Shown: positions 14,730 to 15,883 of the stretch, in pieces
Layout: each line of letters starts with the position of its first letter
How positions within the stretch are numbered: position 1 is the stretch's first letter
NCBI GenBank assembly: GCA_913046275.1
Contig: CAJWSE010000009.1
Coordinates: 1 to 15,883, forward strand
Direction of reading: 5' to 3'
Source: an uncultured Phycisphaerae bacterium
Lineage (GTDB): Bacteria > Planctomycetota > Phycisphaerae > Phycisphaerales > SM1A02
DNA length: 15,883 bases
Translations under genes and position numbers: made by a program
Notes under the pieces: model-generated
What the model was told of the DNA's origin: nothing
The model's database searches: none
Seen by the model: only the letters and a program-made list of their open reading frames with translations

Positions 14730-14918
14730 CTAAGCAGCAATCGGTAGTTTTTCTGGTGTTGCTAGGTTAAAAAACTTATTTTTTTCAGGTGTTAATAAAT
14801 CTGAAGCCCAATTAGCAAGAATACGCCGGTAAACAAATAGGGCATACGAAGCAGCCGCGTTTGATTGCAAATCAGTTGGTATCTTTAAAATAGAATGGCG
14901 AGGCATTTGATTAGGCAT
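14730..14918 (-). CDS. Possible small protein of 62 residues, unrecognised
   Basis: A short open frame lying 40 nt downstream of parB on the same strand. It encodes a basic protein with a possible helix (AAASYALFVYRRILANWASDLL) and a polar tail. No family was recognised. In its favour, without it the stretch between mqnE and parB would be an exceptional 230-nt non-coding gap, and its stop sits 2 nt from the mqnE stop, matching the packing of every other convergent pair. Against it, no Shine-Dalgarno sequence is seen before the ATG at 14918 or the internal ATG at 14906. It could be a real lineage-specific gene or a chance frame. Confidence 0.45.
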   Translation of the reverse strand: MPNQMPRHSILKIPTDLQSNAAASYALFVYRRILANWASDLLTPEKNKFFNLATPEKLPIAA

Positions 14919-14958
14919 GCCCAGGCATCGACAGATTCATTACACATATGAGGTCAAT

Positions 14959-15883
14959 TTATGATTTTGGTTTGAAATTGAACTGTTCCAGTATGCCCTC
15001 AAATTGATCATTGTCGTAAAAAGTAATAGATAGCTTTCCACTCCCCTTCTTTTTGCCCAGGTTAATTGACACTTCTGTTCCAAGATGTTCACCAAGCTGA
15101 TCACTTAGATTCTTCATAAACATTTCAAGGGGGTCTTGGTCTTGGGGTGTGATCGTTTTTTTGCCTTGCTGCTTAATCCTTTTTTCTAGTTCACGGACTG
15201 ACCATTGTTCACTAGCGCAGCGCCGTGCAAGGGCTTTAGAAGTTGTCAGATCAGGCACACCTAGCAGAACTTTTGCGTGCCCCATCGATAGCCTACCATC
15301 ACGCACCGCATCTTTTGCAAAATCCTCTAAATCGTTTAAACGCAAGAAGTTAGCAACACTTGAGCGGTCGATACCAAGTTGGTTTGCAATTTCTTTTTGG
15401 GTTGAGCTGAATTGAACGACGAGTCGATCAAAGGCTTCTGCGCGGTCAATTGGATTTAAGTCTTCGCGCTGCAGGTTCTCTATAAGAGCCCACTCGGCAG
15501 AGGTTTTGTCGTCAAGTTCCTTTAGGATTGCTGGCAATTTTTTAAGTCCAGCAAGCTGAGCCGCTCTCCACCTGCGTTCGCCTGCGACAATTTCATACCT
15601 ATTGTCATTGTTACTTTTGCGGACGACAATTGGTTGCATTAGTCCCGCTTTTTCAATCGAGTTTGCAAGGGCTGTCAAGCCCTCATCATCAAACACTTGC
15701 CTTGGCTGATGTGGGTTTGGGTACACGCTACTTATGTCTACATAATAGAGTCCGGCAGCGCTAAAATCTTCGCCTCGCAATGAGGCGGGCTCATTCGTAT
15801 CAGATTTCTTATGAAGATCGGATAGTTGATCTCCCCCACTCCCAGCACTCTGTTCTTTCGGCGGCCTTACAGCCACAGGCTTT
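14959..15883 (-). CDS. parB: ParB/Spo0J-type chromosome partitioning protein (5' partial)
   Basis: CTP-dependent DNA clamp that loads at parS and works with ParA in chromosome segregation. Counting from the GTG at 15876, the N-terminal domain shows NPHQPRQVFDDEGL, the nucleotide-binding GERRWRAAQ (99-107) and ENLQREDLNP (133-142). A helix-turn-helix follows at about 159-180 (EIANQLGIDRSSVANFLRL), then GRLSMGHAKVLLG. The C-terminal dimerisation part ends in KLSITFYDNDQFEGILEQF. The frame stays open to the window edge (Lys-Pro before that GTG), and the GLGRGL-type start common in ParB proteins is absent, so the true start probably lies beyond 15883. parA is expected just upstream, outside the window. 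No canonical parS was noticed here. Confidence 0.95.
   Translation of the reverse strand, partial: KPVAVRPPKEQSAGSGGDQLSDLHKKSDTNEPASLRGEDFSAAGLYYVDISSVYPNPHQPRQVFDDEGLTALANSIEKAGLMQPIVVRKSNNDNRYEIVAGERRWRAAQLAGLKKLPAILKELDDKTSAEWALIENLQREDLNPIDRAEAFDRLVVQFSSTQKEIANQLGIDRSSVANFLRLNDLEDFAKDAVRDGRLSMGHAKVLLGVPDLTTSKALARRCASEQWSVRELEKRIKQQGKKTITPQDQDPLEMFMKNLSDQLGEHLGTEVSINLGKKKGSGKLSITFYDNDQFEGILEQFNFKPKS

Noticed and set aside
14919..15883. Replication origin next to parB
   Set aside because: No cluster of DnaA boxes or AT-rich unwinding region was noticed, and the flanking sequence is coding.
1..15883. CRISPR array, tRNA, rRNA, riboswitch, insertion sequence or prophage
   Set aside because: No spaced direct repeats, cloverleaf-like or rRNA-like segments, transposase or integrase frames were found, and almost all of the window is accounted for by housekeeping-type coding sequence.

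Overview
The window is about 15.9 kb of very compact, moderately AT-rich bacterial chromosome. No mobile element, CRISPR array, tRNA or rRNA was seen. The gene set is ParB, MEP-pathway IspE, futalosine-pathway MqnE, a NIF3L1-like Nif3 protein, a BaxI_1-type Bax inhibitor protein and a YdeP-type molybdoenzyme. Together with the protein sequence style it suggests a Planctomycetota bacterium, perhaps Phycisphaerae. That assignment is inference from remembered family resemblance and was not tested.

Layout, left to right. A 5'-truncated ribB/ribA fusion (+) meets a seven-helix Bax-inhibitor-like protein (-) tail to tail. A Nif3 family protein (+) diverges from the Bax gene and converges on a two-gene minus-strand unit, a 900-residue AsmA-like envelope protein followed by the DNA glycosylase tag. 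From a 28-nt divergent gap, ispE, an M3 oligopeptidase and a YdeP-type molybdopterin oxidoreductase run as one plus-strand unit. They meet the minus-strand unit MOSC protein, mobA, FkbM methyltransferase. The MOSC gene diverges from a small secreted-looking protein (+), which abuts a 78-residue protein (-). mqnE (+) then meets a 62-residue ORF (-) lying downstream of parB, which runs off the right edge.

Functional links. The YdeP-type enzyme should carry bis-MGD, and mobA, which makes that guanylylated cofactor, sits opposite it with a MOSC protein. The other genes are cofactor, isoprenoid, quinone, repair and segregation functions with no obvious common pathway.

Architecture. All five convergent junctions lie between a 4-nt overlap and a 2-nt gap, leaving no room for ordinary intrinsic terminators. 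Four same-strand junctions are overlapped or abutting stop/start pairs. Two of the four divergent gaps hold overlapping, nearly symmetric -10 hexamers facing both ways, and a third holds an inverted repeat carrying a -10-like element on each side. Several genes are predicted to have leaders of only 0 to 8 nt. The one clear biochemical oddity is the ribB/ribA fusion: its GTP cyclohydrolase II half has lost the zinc cysteines and an active-site loop (a RibBX-like protein). I saw no clear evidence of a wholly new multi-gene system.
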